In this document: one piece after another, positions 1 to 7,301 of the stretch
Layout of the letters: every line of letters starts with the position of its first letter
How positions within the stretch are numbered: position 1 is the stretch's first letter
Origin: GWF sp031972135
GTDB lineage: Bacteria; Patescibacteriota; Microgenomatia; UBA1400; UBA12108
NCBI GenBank assembly: GCA_031972135.1
Contig: DALYFH010000010.1
Span: forward strand, 1-33,718
Length of the DNA stretch: 33,718 bases
Direction: 5' to 3'
Notes under the pieces: generated by a model
What the model saw: the letters and a program-made list of their open reading frames with translations, nothing else
The model's database searches: none
Told to the model about the DNA's origin: nothing
Translations under genes and position numbers: made by a program

Positions 1-2477
1 ACGGGATTAAGTCGATAAATCTTGTGTACCACATCACTCTCGATAGCTCCGACTAACCTCTCAAACATGGAGTATGCTTCTTTTTGGTATTCGACCAGTG
101 GGTCACGCTGAGCGTAGCCTCTTAGCCCTATACCATCACGGAGTGATTCCATAGCATCTAGGTGGTCCATCCATTTTTCATCTAGTGTAGTTAAGTACAC
201 ATACTTTTCGATCTCACGACTCACACTCTCTCCAATATTTTTGACACGAGCGTCGTAGGTAGAGATCGCTATATCCTGCAGTGATTTGATGATTACGCTA
301 CCATCTTTGGTTTTGCTCAGCTCTTTGAGTAGCTGCTTTTGAGAGTTGTCGTCAAAAGGGATAATGCTCACAAATTCTTTGACTATCATGTCGATTTCTT
401 TGACTGATAGCCCCTCAACAATACGCGAGTTAACTATTAGCTCTAGCTCACTCATGATCAAATCTTTGATCCTAGTCGATAGCTCTGATTCTGTATTAGC
501 CTCGGAGAGTATCCGGTCGCGGAGCTGGTAGATGACGCTCCTGTGTTTATTCATCACGTCGTCATACTCAACCACTCTCTTGCGCATGTCAAAATAGAAT
601 CCTTCTACTTTTACCTGCGCACCCTCTAGTGCCTTACTCACCATCTGATGTTCGATCGCCTCTTCATCCGGGATCTTGAGCATAGTCATGATACTGGCTA
701 TTTTTTCGCCACCAAAGATACGCATTAGATCGTCTTCGAGACTCACATAAAAGCGAGAACTACCTGGGTCACCTTGGCGACCTGAGCGACCCCTTAGCTG
801 ATTGTCGATACGGCGAGAGTCGTGCCTCTCGGTACCGATGACGTGCAGCCCACCTGCAGCCACGACTTTTTCGTGAGCTTTTTTCCATTCTGCTTTTTCA
901 AACTGCGCTTTGTCACCACCTAGGACGATATCGACACCACGACCGGCGATGTTGGTAGCAACTGTAATGGCGCCGTAGGCTCCGGCGTTACTAATAATCT
1001 TGGCTTCTTCGGCATGATTTTTGGCGTTTAGGACAAAATGAGGGAGGTTTTTCTTTTTTAAGTATTTACTAATAATCTGGTTGTGGTCGATACTCTTGGT
1101 ACCGATCAAAACTGGGGTACCTTTTTTGTGCATCTCTTCGACATCTCTTACTATGGCACTGTATTTGGAGCGGGCAGTCTTATAGATCAGGTCTGTGTGA
1201 TCCACGCGGGCGACTGGCCGATGAGTAGGGATGACCATGACATCTAGGTTGTAGATCTTTTTAAACTCTTCGCCCTCGGTACTAGCTGTACCTGTCATAC
1301 CAGCGAGGTGGGTGTACATACGGAAGTAGTTTTGGAGTGAGATAGTAGCTAGTGTCCTACTCTCGGCAGCGATGTTGACACCTTCTTTGGCTTCGATGGC
1401 CTGATGTAGCCCATCGCTATAGCGTCGGCCGTACATGAGACGCCCAGTGTGTTCATCGACGATAATAACTTGAGCATCTTTGACGACATAGTCTTTATCT
1501 TTGGTAAAGAGCGTCTCGGCTTTGAGGGCTGCCTCTATATGGTGAACAGTGTTGTAGCTCTCTTCGTAGAGATTTTTGACTTTGAGCCTCTGCTCAAGAC
1601 GCCTAATACCATAATCGGTTAGGGTCGCGGATTTTAGTTTTTCATCAACATCATAATCTGTATCTTTGATCAGGGTTTTGACTAATCCTGCGTACTCTTT
1701 GTATTTGTTGGTTGGCTCGGCATCTGGGGCGCTAATAATGAGTGGGGTACGAGCCTCGTCGATTAGGATACTATCGACTTCGTCCACGATCGCAAAGTAA
1801 TGGCCCCGCTGGACTTTGTCCTCGAGCTTCATCGCCATGTTGTCTCTTAGATAGTCAAAGCCAAATTCGTTGTTGGTACCGTAGGTAATGTCGGCTGAGT
1901 AGGCTTCACGTCTTGGGACACGGCGGAAGTGCTTTAGCCTCTCTTCTTCCTCTGACTCATTAGTATATTCAAGATCCAAGAGTTCTCCTGGCTGATCACC
2001 CATCCCAGAATAAATTACTCCGACTGAGAGGCCGAGTAGGAGGTGGGCGCGCCCGTACCACCCGGCGTCACGCCGAGCTAGGTAATCGTTGACTGTCACT
2101 ACGTGTACGCCCTGACCCATGAGCGCTCGGACATAAGAAGCTAGGGTTGCTGAGAGGGTCTTACCCTCACCTGTCTTTTGCTCGCTGATCCGTCCGTTGT
2201 AGAGGGAGAGGGCAGAGATTAACTGAACGTCATAGGCCCGCTCACCAGTGACACGGCGGATAGCCTCCCGGATAGTAGCTAGTGCCTCTGGGAGAATATC
2301 ATCCAAACTCTCGCCATTTTTTAATCTAGTTTTTAGTTCGGCAGTTTTGCCTGGCAATTCTTTGTCTTTGAGAGATTTGATACTTTCCTCGAGAGCATTG
2401 ACCTGGTCTACGATGGGTTTTAGCCTGCTTAGCTCGCGAGCGTTGCCGTCAAAAAGGTTAGTTAAGAAATTGAACAT
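1..2477 (-). CDS. secA: SecA preprotein translocase ATPase (C-terminus cut off by window edge)
   Basis: This is the ATPase motor that pushes unfolded preproteins through SecYEG. Reading the minus strand from ATG at 2477 gives an open frame of 825 codons to the window edge with no stop, so the C-terminus lies outside. Visible SecA signatures are EQKTGEGKTLSA (Walker A, about residue 100), DEVDSILIDEARTPLIIS, the motif GTNNEFGFDYLRDNMA, ATNIAGRGVDI (most SecAs have T where this has V) and QLRGRSGRQGDPGSS, followed by the helical scaffold region. An extended -10 (TGC TATACT) ends seven bases before the ATG, so the GGAG just upstream of the start probably falls outside or at the edge of the mRNA and the gene is likely leaderless. 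It follows the HAD gene with a 22-base gap but appears to have its own promoter. Confidence 0.97.
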   Translation of the reverse strand, partial: MFNFLTNLFDGNARELSRLKPIVDQVNALEESIKSLKDKELPGKTAELKTRLKNGESLDDILPEALATIREAIRRVTGERAYDVQLISALSLYNGRISEQKTGEGKTLSATLASYVRALMGQGVHVVTVNDYLARRDAGWYGRAHLLLGLSVGVIYSGMGDQPGELLDLEYTNESEEEERLKHFRRVPRREAYSADITYGTNNEFGFDYLRDNMAMKLEDKVQRGHYFAIVDEVDSILIDEARTPLIISAPDAEPTNKYKEYAGLVKTLIKDTDYDVDEKLKSATLTDYGIRRLEQRLKVKNLYEESYNTVHHIEAALKAETLFTKDKDYVVKDAQVIIVDEHTGRLMYGRRYSDGLHQAIEAKEGVNIAAESRTLATISLQNYFRMYTHLAGMTGTASTEGEEFKKIYNLDVMVIPTHRPVARVDHTDLIYKTARSKYSAIVRDVEEMHKKGTPVLIGTKSIDHNQIISKYLKKKNLPHFVLNAKNHAEEAKIISNAGAYGAITVATNIAGRGVDIVLGGDKAQFEKAEWKKAHEKVVAAGGLHVIGTERHDSRRIDNQLRGRSGRQGDPGSSRFYVSLEDDLMRIFGGEKIASIMTMLKIPDEEAIEHQMVSKALEGAQVKVEGFYFDMRKRVVEYDDVMNKHRSVIYQLRDRILSEANTESELSTRIKDLIMSELELIVNSRIVEGLSVKEIDMIVKEFVSIIPFDDNSQKQLLKELSKTKDGSVIIKSLQDIAISTYDARVKNIGESVSREIEKYVYLTTLDEKWMDHLDAMESLRDGIGLRGYAQRDPLVEYQKEAYSMFERLVGAIESDVVHKIYRLNP

Positions 2478-2484
2478 GGCTCCA

Positions 2485-2493
2485 AGTATAGCA
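2485..2493 (-). promoter_or_regulatory. Extended -10 promoter of secA (leaderless)
   Basis: On the minus strand TGC followed by TATACT lies seven bases before the secA ATG, which places the expected transcription start on or next to the start codon. No good -35 is visible at the usual spacing, consistent with reliance on the TGn extension. Confidence 0.6.
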
Positions 2494-2499
2494 TGTGGC

Positions 2500-3126
2500 C
2501 TACAGATTTTGGCTGATAAATTTGGCTAGATCCTTGTTCGATTGCTCGTAGTTGGAGGAGCTATAGAGATAGGTCTGCCAACCGAGCTTGGCTGGCTCGA
2601 CTAAGTGTTTGGCTGTATTGTCTATAAAGAGGATTTCGGAACTCGGAACCTTGGCTAGTTGCTCTGCGTACTCATAGATTTCTTTGTCTGGCTTCTGGAG
2701 GTGGACCACTGTACTATCAACAACAGTTGCCCAGTCATACTCTGGCAGGAGCTTTGAGTATTTAATTTTGTCTAACATGCCAGGCCACATGTTGGTGAGC
2801 AACCCGACTTTGACCTTATCACTCACCTGTCCAACGATCTCATTAATCCCAGGATTTGGTTCAAATCGTGCCACAAACTCATCTAACCACGAATGCTCCC
2901 AAGGAATCGACAGTTTGAATTCTTTTTCTAGAATTGGGATCAAATTATCTATTGGGAGATCCAGGTTAATTCTCTGAGCATGTTCATCATAGATAAAGTC
3001 AAATTTTGGATAGTCAGACTCTTTGACACCCATATCACTCATCATCTGCTGCCATTTGGTGGAAGCAGAGAAGTCTTTGATCAGAACGCCCCCAACATCA
3101 AAATAAACGAAGGATATTTTATTCAT
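2500..3126 (-). CDS. HAD-superfamily hydrolase
   Basis: This is a small haloacid-dehalogenase-fold hydrolase of 208 residues. It has motif I at the N-terminus (VYFDVGGVL, nucleophile D10), motif II LLTNMW in the middle, the motif III lysine in LQKPDKEIYEY, and motif IV ILFIDNTAKHL. Motif I is DVG, not DxD. That is seen in haloacid-dehalogenase and epoxide-hydrolase-like branches and argues against a classical phosphatase such as phosphoserine phosphatase. An alpha-helical cap lies between motifs I and II. The start codon follows the serS stop by one base (TAATATG), so the gene is translated from the serS transcript and would share T-box control. The substrate cannot be told from sequence. Confidence 0.85.
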   Translation of the reverse strand: MNKISFVYFDVGGVLIKDFSASTKWQQMMSDMGVKESDYPKFDFIYDEHAQRINLDLPIDNLIPILEKEFKLSIPWEHSWLDEFVARFEPNPGINEIVGQVSDKVKVGLLTNMWPGMLDKIKYSKLLPEYDWATVVDSTVVHLQKPDKEIYEYAEQLAKVPSSEILFIDNTAKHLVEPAKLGWQTYLYSSSNYEQSNKDLAKFISQNL

Positions 3127-3127
3127 A

Positions 3128-4387
3128 TTATTTTTGTAGTGGGATAACAGTCACACCCACAAATGGCTGAAGTACCTTTGGCACATTAATACTTCCGTCT
3201 TCGTTTTGATAGTTTTCGTAGATTGCGACCATAGCCCTACCTAGCGCAAAGGCTGTGCCATTGAGTGTGTGGAGATATTCGGTTGCACCGTTGCGGCGGA
3301 CTTTAATGCCGAGTCTTCGTGCCTGAAAATCGGTCGTATTACTGGTACTAGTCACCTCACGATACTTATTTTGTGAGGGCATCCACGCCTCGATATCGTA
3401 TTTGCGAGTGGCCGCATTACCTAGGTCGCCAGTTGCCATTTTGATCAACTGATATGGCACCTCTAACTCGGTCCAGATCTCTTCTTCGATCTCTCTTAGT
3501 TTTTCGTGGATTGCATCACTTTCTTCGGGCAAACAAAATACAACCATCTCGATCTTTCGAAATTCGTGGACTCTAATGATGCCGCGGACATCACGACCGT
3601 AGCTCCCTTTTTCGTAACGATAACAATATGAGTAGCCAGCATATTTTAGTGGTAGGTCGGATGCATTAAATGTCTCGTCCTGGTGCTGTCCTACTAGTGT
3701 AATCTCGGCAGTACCGATCATATCTAGATCTTCACCTTCTAGGTGATAAATCTGGCGCTCTTTGTCGCTACGTGCCTGAAATCCACAGCCAACGACACTA
3801 TGTTCGTTCGCTACATTGGGGGTGATGACGGGGGTAAAGCCGTGCTTAGCTAATTTGCTAAGGGCAAACTGAGCTAGTGCAAACTCGAGCATGGCACCTA
3901 GTCCCTTTACGTAGTAAAAGCCTGACTGAGCTACTTTGGTACCTGCTGAGAGATCAAGAGTCTTTGTGAGAGTCCCGAGCTCTAAGTGATCGCGCACAGG
4001 AAAGTCAAATTTTTTGATAGTCCCTACCTGCCTTACGACCTGATTGTCTTCTTCTTTGCCAACCAGAACATCCGAGGCAGATGGGTTGGGGATTTTTAGC
4101 GCCAACTCTTTGACTTGCTGGGCGAGAGCATCTAATTCTGGTTCTTTTTTATCTAGCTCGGCTTTGAGTGCGCGCGACTGATTAATTAATTCGTCGGTAC
4201 GGTTTTTTTTGAGTTGATCATTTAGATTATTGCGATCATGTCTGATTTTCTCTACTTCGCCAATCAATATGCGATGTTTTGCATCGACTGCCAGGAGTTC
4301 GTCGATTACGCTCGCATCAAATCCTTTATCGAGGGTAGCTTGTTTAACTAACGCTGCATTATCTCTAACATACTGCATGTCTAACAT
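3128..4387 (-). CDS. serS: Seryl-tRNA synthetase
   Basis: Class II aminoacyl-tRNA synthetase that charges tRNA-Ser. I chose the ATG at 4387 (MLDMQYVRDNAALV), giving 419 residues: it has GGAG seven bases upstream, and the frame open further upstream to 4480 runs back through the T-box terminator. The N-terminal 110 residues form the charged antiparallel coiled-coil arm that grips the long variable arm of tRNA-Ser. The catalytic domain shows motif 1 (GFTPVITPNVANEHSVVG), motif 2 (RYEKGSYGRDVRGIIRVHEF) and motif 3 (NGTAFALGRAMVAIYENYQ, a variant of the usual NGSGLAVGR). Expression is expected to rise when uncharged tRNA-Ser accumulates, through the T-box leader. The HAD gene follows directly. 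Confidence 0.97.
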   Translation of the reverse strand: MLDMQYVRDNAALVKQATLDKGFDASVIDELLAVDAKHRILIGEVEKIRHDRNNLNDQLKKNRTDELINQSRALKAELDKKEPELDALAQQVKELALKIPNPSASDVLVGKEEDNQVVRQVGTIKKFDFPVRDHLELGTLTKTLDLSAGTKVAQSGFYYVKGLGAMLEFALAQFALSKLAKHGFTPVITPNVANEHSVVGCGFQARSDKERQIYHLEGEDLDMIGTAEITLVGQHQDETFNASDLPLKYAGYSYCYRYEKGSYGRDVRGIIRVHEFRKIEMVVFCLPEESDAIHEKLREIEEEIWTELEVPYQLIKMATGDLGNAATRKYDIEAWMPSQNKYREVTSTSNTTDFQARRLGIKVRRNGATEYLHTLNGTAFALGRAMVAIYENYQNEDGSINVPKVLQPFVGVTVIPLQK

Positions 4388-4418
4388 ATTTTTACTCCAT
4401 TTATTGTGATCGGGGTAT

Positions 4419-4475
4419 AAAAAAAACCGCCCACGACCACTACTATATATAATAGTAAGGGTCCTCTCGGACGGT
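4419..4475 (-). terminator. Rho-independent terminator of the serS T-box
   Basis: ACCGTCC (4475-4469) pairs fully, with one G-U, with GGGCGGT (4432-4426). Inner pairing is GACC/GGTC and ACTAT/ATAGT, and eight T follow. Forming it destroys the antiterminator and hides the TGGC bulge, the standard on/off switch of transcriptional T-boxes. Confidence 0.9.
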
Positions 4476-4566
4476 GCCACCTGACTTTTAACTCATTTAC
4501 TGCTGTAACGGGCTTACCCGGAAAGGTTTTTATTCTTCCAGCTTAGTTAGTGGAAAGCTAACTTAT
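4419..4566 (-). promoter_or_regulatory. T-box riboswitch leader of serS, ultrashort stem I
   Basis: All coordinates run down the minus strand. A hairpin AGTTAG/CTAACT (4563-4545) carries a seven-base loop CTTTCCA containing the serine codon TCC (4554-4552), the likely specifier. A second element (about 4521-4503) can form CGGG-TAAG-CCCG, and its loop can pair with the following TTA, resembling a stem IIA/B pseudoknot. The antiterminator pairs AGTCAGG with CCTTACT (one mismatch), leaves the canonical seven-base bulge TGGCACC, and caps with GTCC-GAGA-GGAC. TGGC (4479-4476) is complementary to GCCA, the 3' end of a tRNA with discriminator G73, as in tRNA-Ser. The competing terminator uses the same ACCGTCC strand. 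The whole leader is only about 180 nt to the ATG, so the usual long stem I with its tRNA-elbow platform is absent. Confidence 0.93.
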
Positions 4567-4572
4567 GACGCT

Positions 4573-4601
4573 GTTATATTGATGTTTTTATTTTATCACA
4601 A
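4573..4601 (-). promoter_or_regulatory. serS promoter
   Basis: TTGTGA (4601-4596), a 17-base spacer and TATAAC (4578-4573) on the minus strand put the start of transcription at about 4566-4569, immediately upstream of the specifier hairpin. The position fits the short T-box leader. Confidence 0.7.
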
Positions 4602-4608
4602 TGCTTTT

Positions 4609-4989
4609 TCAAGTATAAAAATCAGATGTCTGAAAAATATCTGGCTCTACTGGCCAGAGAACTACAGAATGATCTGATTCAGAAAACCCAACTATGGCCA
4701 TGTTCTTTATGCCAGCCAGAAGATTTAGGAGTTCGTCGCCAGATGCTTGGTTTAGTCTAGAAGGTTCTGTCATACCCTTATAGTAAGCCATTTTTCTGGC
4801 GACCCAAGTTGAAGGTTCTAAAACTTGGTCGGCGCCGATGATCGGGAAGAGTTGTTCTTCATCTGCCATTACTCTTAGAACTACTCTCTCTAAACCAAAA
4901 CATGCTTCTATGTCAGCTGCTGTGAGCACTATCTCCATCCCATGCATTGGTTCCCAAAATATAGGGAACCTACCTTCATTTTTACTCAT
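4609..4989 (-). CDS. Hypothetical protein, 126 aa
   Basis: I do not recognise a family. The product is a soluble-looking, acidic 126-residue protein with no signal peptide or membrane segment and a single cysteine (C30). Its C-terminal half contains a strand-like stretch NMAIVGFSESDHSVVLWPVEP that suggests an alpha/beta or beta-sheet fold. The gene lies 12 bases after the NUDIX stop and may be the last gene of the HD-NUDIX transcript; a weak GACAAT six bases before its ATG could alternatively start its own mRNA. The serS promoter and T-box begin right after its stop codon. Confidence 0.6.
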   Translation of the reverse strand: MSKNEGRFPIFWEPMHGMEIVLTAADIEACFGLERVVLRVMADEEQLFPIIGADQVLEPSTWVARKMAYYKGMTEPSRLNQASGDELLNLLAGIKNMAIVGFSESDHSVVLWPVEPDIFQTSDFYT

Positions 4990-5001
4990 GACGATATTGT
5001 C

Positions 5002-5466
5002 TCATAGCTGTCCAGAGATTACTTCAAATGCTGAGTCTACTAGTTCCTTGGTTTTCGGCAAAAAATCTAACTTCATAATCTCATCACGTGTAAACCATCC
5101 CCAGTCATTAGTCTCTTGATCGCTATCGTGACTAAGATCTGGCACATGATCCCCAATATCGACTAAATAGGCGATGAGTACTACCTGAAAATCTACCCCC
5201 TCGTCCCCTTCCTCTTTGGACCAATAGTTAGTACTGACAATCGGATTTGGATGAAGGATAGTCGCTTTGACATGCAGCTCTTCCCAGAGCTCCCTGATCA
5301 CTCCATCTTCGACAGATTCATTGATCTCTAACCCTCCGCCCGCGATCTGCCATTTGTTATGCCAAGCGGGATAGTTTGGGGCATTGCGGCGCGTTAAGAG
5401 TACTTTTTTGTGATCAGCAGAAACTGGGAGGCCGAGACAGGCGACGATTTGCTTAGCCTTGCTCAT
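5002..5466 (-). CDS. NUDIX hydrolase
   Basis: A 154-residue NUDIX-fold pyrophosphohydrolase that would cleave a nucleoside diphosphate linked to another moiety. The Nudix box spans residues 44-66: G44, five residues, E50, seven residues, then REL-W-EEL (58-64) with the Mg-binding glutamates E62 and E63. The usual glycine of the EExG element is a histidine (H65), a small departure from consensus. The N-terminus VACLGLPVSADHKKVLLTRR is the typical first strand. Its ATG overlaps the HD-gene stop by four bases (ATGA), indicating translational coupling. Substrate unknown; family members include nucleotide-pool sanitisers and ADP-ribose pyrophosphatases. Confidence 0.9.
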   Translation of the reverse strand: MSKAKQIVACLGLPVSADHKKVLLTRRNAPNYPAWHNKWQIAGGGLEINESVEDGVIRELWEELHVKATILHPNPIVSTNYWSKEEGDEGVDFQVVLIAYLVDIGDHVPDLSHDSDQETNDWGWFTRDEIMKLDFLPKTKELVDSAFEVISGQL

Positions 5467-6017
5467 AAACCTAAGTCTTCTGCTATCTCTTGCATGGCGT
5501 TTAAAACCAATGGGACATGTTCACTCCAGAGATCTACTCCGAGATCTCTCGCCCCTTCTTCTACTTCGCTGCGATTAACGCCTGCAGCGAAACCTTTGTC
5601 TTTCCATTTCTTTTTGATGCTAGAAACTTCGACATCGGCGATCTTTTTGCTAGGCCTAACTAAGGCAGTAGTTGTGATAAGACCGGTTAGTTCATCGACT
5701 GCAAAAATGGCTTTTTCGAGATTACTATCCCGACTGGTACCTGTATGGGGAGCGTGGGCCAAGATAGCGCGGATTATCTCATCGGAGACTCCTGCCTCCT
5801 TTAATATCTCACTACCTTTTTGTGGATGCTCCTCTAAGCTCGGGTGGATCTCCCAATCAAAGTCGTGGAGTAGTCCGACGACGCGATACATTTCTTCATC
5901 TTCACCGAATTTTTTGGCATAGGCAGCCATTGCTGCTTCGACTGCCAGCATATGGCGGACCAGGTTTTCGTTTTTGACATACTTTCTAACTATTGCTAGT
6001 GCTTGATCACGATTCAT
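5463..6017 (-). CDS. HD-domain phosphohydrolase
   Basis: A 184-residue metal-dependent HD-superfamily protein. Visible metal-ligand positions are H22 (VRHMLAVE), the H51-D52 pair in VVGLLHDFDWE, further histidines in the HPQKG and HAPHTG elements, and a late aspartate in AIFAVDELTGL. The spacing resembles the HDIG/YedJ-like group of small hydrolases, usually acting on nucleotides or related phosphates. An extended -10 (TGA TAGAAT) ends nine bases before the ATG, giving a leader of only two or three bases. It heads a unit with the overlapping NUDIX gene and probably the following hypothetical gene, so a nucleotide-clearing role is plausible but unproven. Confidence 0.85.
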   Translation of the reverse strand: MNRDQALAIVRKYVKNENLVRHMLAVEAAMAAYAKKFGEDEEMYRVVGLLHDFDWEIHPSLEEHPQKGSEILKEAGVSDEIIRAILAHAPHTGTSRDSNLEKAIFAVDELTGLITTTALVRPSKKIADVEVSSIKKKWKDKGFAAGVNRSEVEEGARDLGVDLWSEHVPLVLNAMQEIAEDLGL

Positions 6018-6024
6018 AATTTGT

Positions 6025-6483
6025 TTATTCTATCAAACCTGTGTTAGCTAACGCTATCGCCACCTTAGCGAGAACGTCGCTCATATTATCACTTTCGATA
6101 ACAGTTATCTTGTCATTGTATGGCATATGCGCGTCTATGAGGTGACCCAGGTGAATTAGAGAGCTTGAAGAAAAAGTCACACGACCTAGTATTCTACTGT
6201 AACCTTGAATGTATATATGATTCATAGGCGGCATTCTTTGACTACTATCTATAACTTTTTCAACTTCAAACAAATAATCATGTTGTGGATGGAAAAAAAT
6301 ATTTTGAATCGAAAATGGGACATCGTTTTGTTCTTGGGCAGCCATAGCCGAGGCAACAACTATATCCCAAACACTTGGAGCAATTATTCCCCTGAGATTA
6401 TATTCAGTAAAATCGAAGCGACCAGGACCATGTTTTAGTACTAAATCATTACTTATCCTTGGATCTTCATGTTTAAACCACAT
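6025..6483 (-). CDS. Hypothetical protein, 152 aa
   Basis: No family recognised. The product is a soluble 152-residue protein, without cysteines, with alternating hydrophobic strands (WDIVVASAMAAQ, FSIQNIFFHPQHDYLFEV, ITVIESDNMSDVLAKVAIALANTG). An extended -10 (TGA TAGAAT, 6490-6498) ends six bases before the ATG, so the mRNA is predicted leaderless, and this supports the gene as real and the start as right. It ends eight bases before the HD gene and the promoter of that gene overlaps its last codons. Confidence 0.6.
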   Translation of the reverse strand: MWFKHEDPRISNDLVLKHGPGRFDFTEYNLRGIIAPSVWDIVVASAMAAQEQNDVPFSIQNIFFHPQHDYLFEVEKVIDSSQRMPPMNHIYIQGYSRILGRVTFSSSSLIHLGHLIDAHMPYNDKITVIESDNMSDVLAKVAIALANTGLIE

Positions 6484-6511
6484 GTGGAGATTCTATCACT
6501 ATATTATGGGA

Positions 6512-7300
6512 TTACAATGGATTAGGGATATCAATAAATTCAACTTCAAGTTTGTCACCGAAAGAGGACTTTAGTCTTTTCCCTAACTCTTGGACGCCAA
6601 ATACTTCGGTCGCGTAGTGACCAGCTGCATAGTAATTGTATCCGACCCCCTCTGCTTGTGATATCCCTGGTTCAATAATCTCACCAGAGATATGAGCATC
6701 TATCTTTTTGTCGATTATTTCAAAGAGTGATCGATCATATGGTTTTGCACCGCCAGTACAGACTCCTATTCGCTTAACATTCTTAGGACCACCATAAACA
6801 GTAAACACATCATGAGCAGTTATCTCTGCTAGACGGGTAGCCAAAACTGTTGCGCTGACAGGCTGATCAAACTCTCCTATGATCCCCCAGTCATCATAGT
6901 AGGGCTCAGTAGTTATCGTCGCACCCAACTCCTTAATAATAGTTGCATTGTTGCCAAACTCTATTTGCGTGTCGAGACTGTAGTGATAACCACCGACGGT
7001 CAAGTTGTTTGCAAAAATGTATTTAAGATCTCTCTGCAGTCCATTATGCATTCGTGAAGTAACAATGTTGTGTTGGGTTAGATCTAGCCCATGATGAGCT
7101 AGACAAAACTGAGCGCCAGCGGCCACAGCTTCGTTTAGAAAATCGTGAGTTATCGAGACGCCTAGTGCGATCTTTTTGACATCACTACTACCATGGATCT
7201 GAACGCCGTTACTGTAGATATCCTTTAATCTCGCTCGAGCAATGAGATCGACTCCGATTAAATCCTCTATCTTGTCTATTAGCTCGTCTCTTTTGACCAT
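6512..7300 (-). CDS. NIF3-like dinuclear metal-centre protein (DUF34)
   Basis: 262 residues, the usual size of bacterial YbgI/YqfO-core members of the NIF3 family, which bind two metal ions in a toroidal hexamer. The signature first metal-binding element is AAGAQFCLAHHGLDLTQ and the C-terminal one is YYAAGHYATEVFGVQELGKRL. YDRSLFEIIDKKIDAHISGEI fits the family core. Members are often labelled GTP cyclohydrolase I type 2, but the biochemical role is unsettled and a metal-related or cofactor-repair function is discussed. The ATG follows the lysS stop by one base, so it is co-transcribed with lysS. Confidence 0.9.
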   Translation of the reverse strand: MVKRDELIDKIEDLIGVDLIARARLKDIYSNGVQIHGSSDVKKIALGVSITHDFLNEAVAAGAQFCLAHHGLDLTQHNIVTSRMHNGLQRDLKYIFANNLTVGGYHYSLDTQIEFGNNATIIKELGATITTEPYYDDWGIIGEFDQPVSATVLATRLAEITAHDVFTVYGGPKNVKRIGVCTGGAKPYDRSLFEIIDKKIDAHISGEIIEPGISQAEGVGYNYYAAGHYATEVFGVQELGKRLKSSFGDKLEVEFIDIPNPL

Positions 7301-7301
7301 G

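Noticed and set aside
4388..4480. N-terminal extension of SerRS by 31 residues
   Set aside because: It would be encoded by the T-box terminator region and lacks conservation; a good Shine-Dalgarno precedes the internal ATG at 4387.
5410..5922. Long open frame of 170 codons on the plus strand
   Set aside because: It is antisense to the well-supported HD and NUDIX genes, serine/leucine-rich and without family motifs; a shadow frame.
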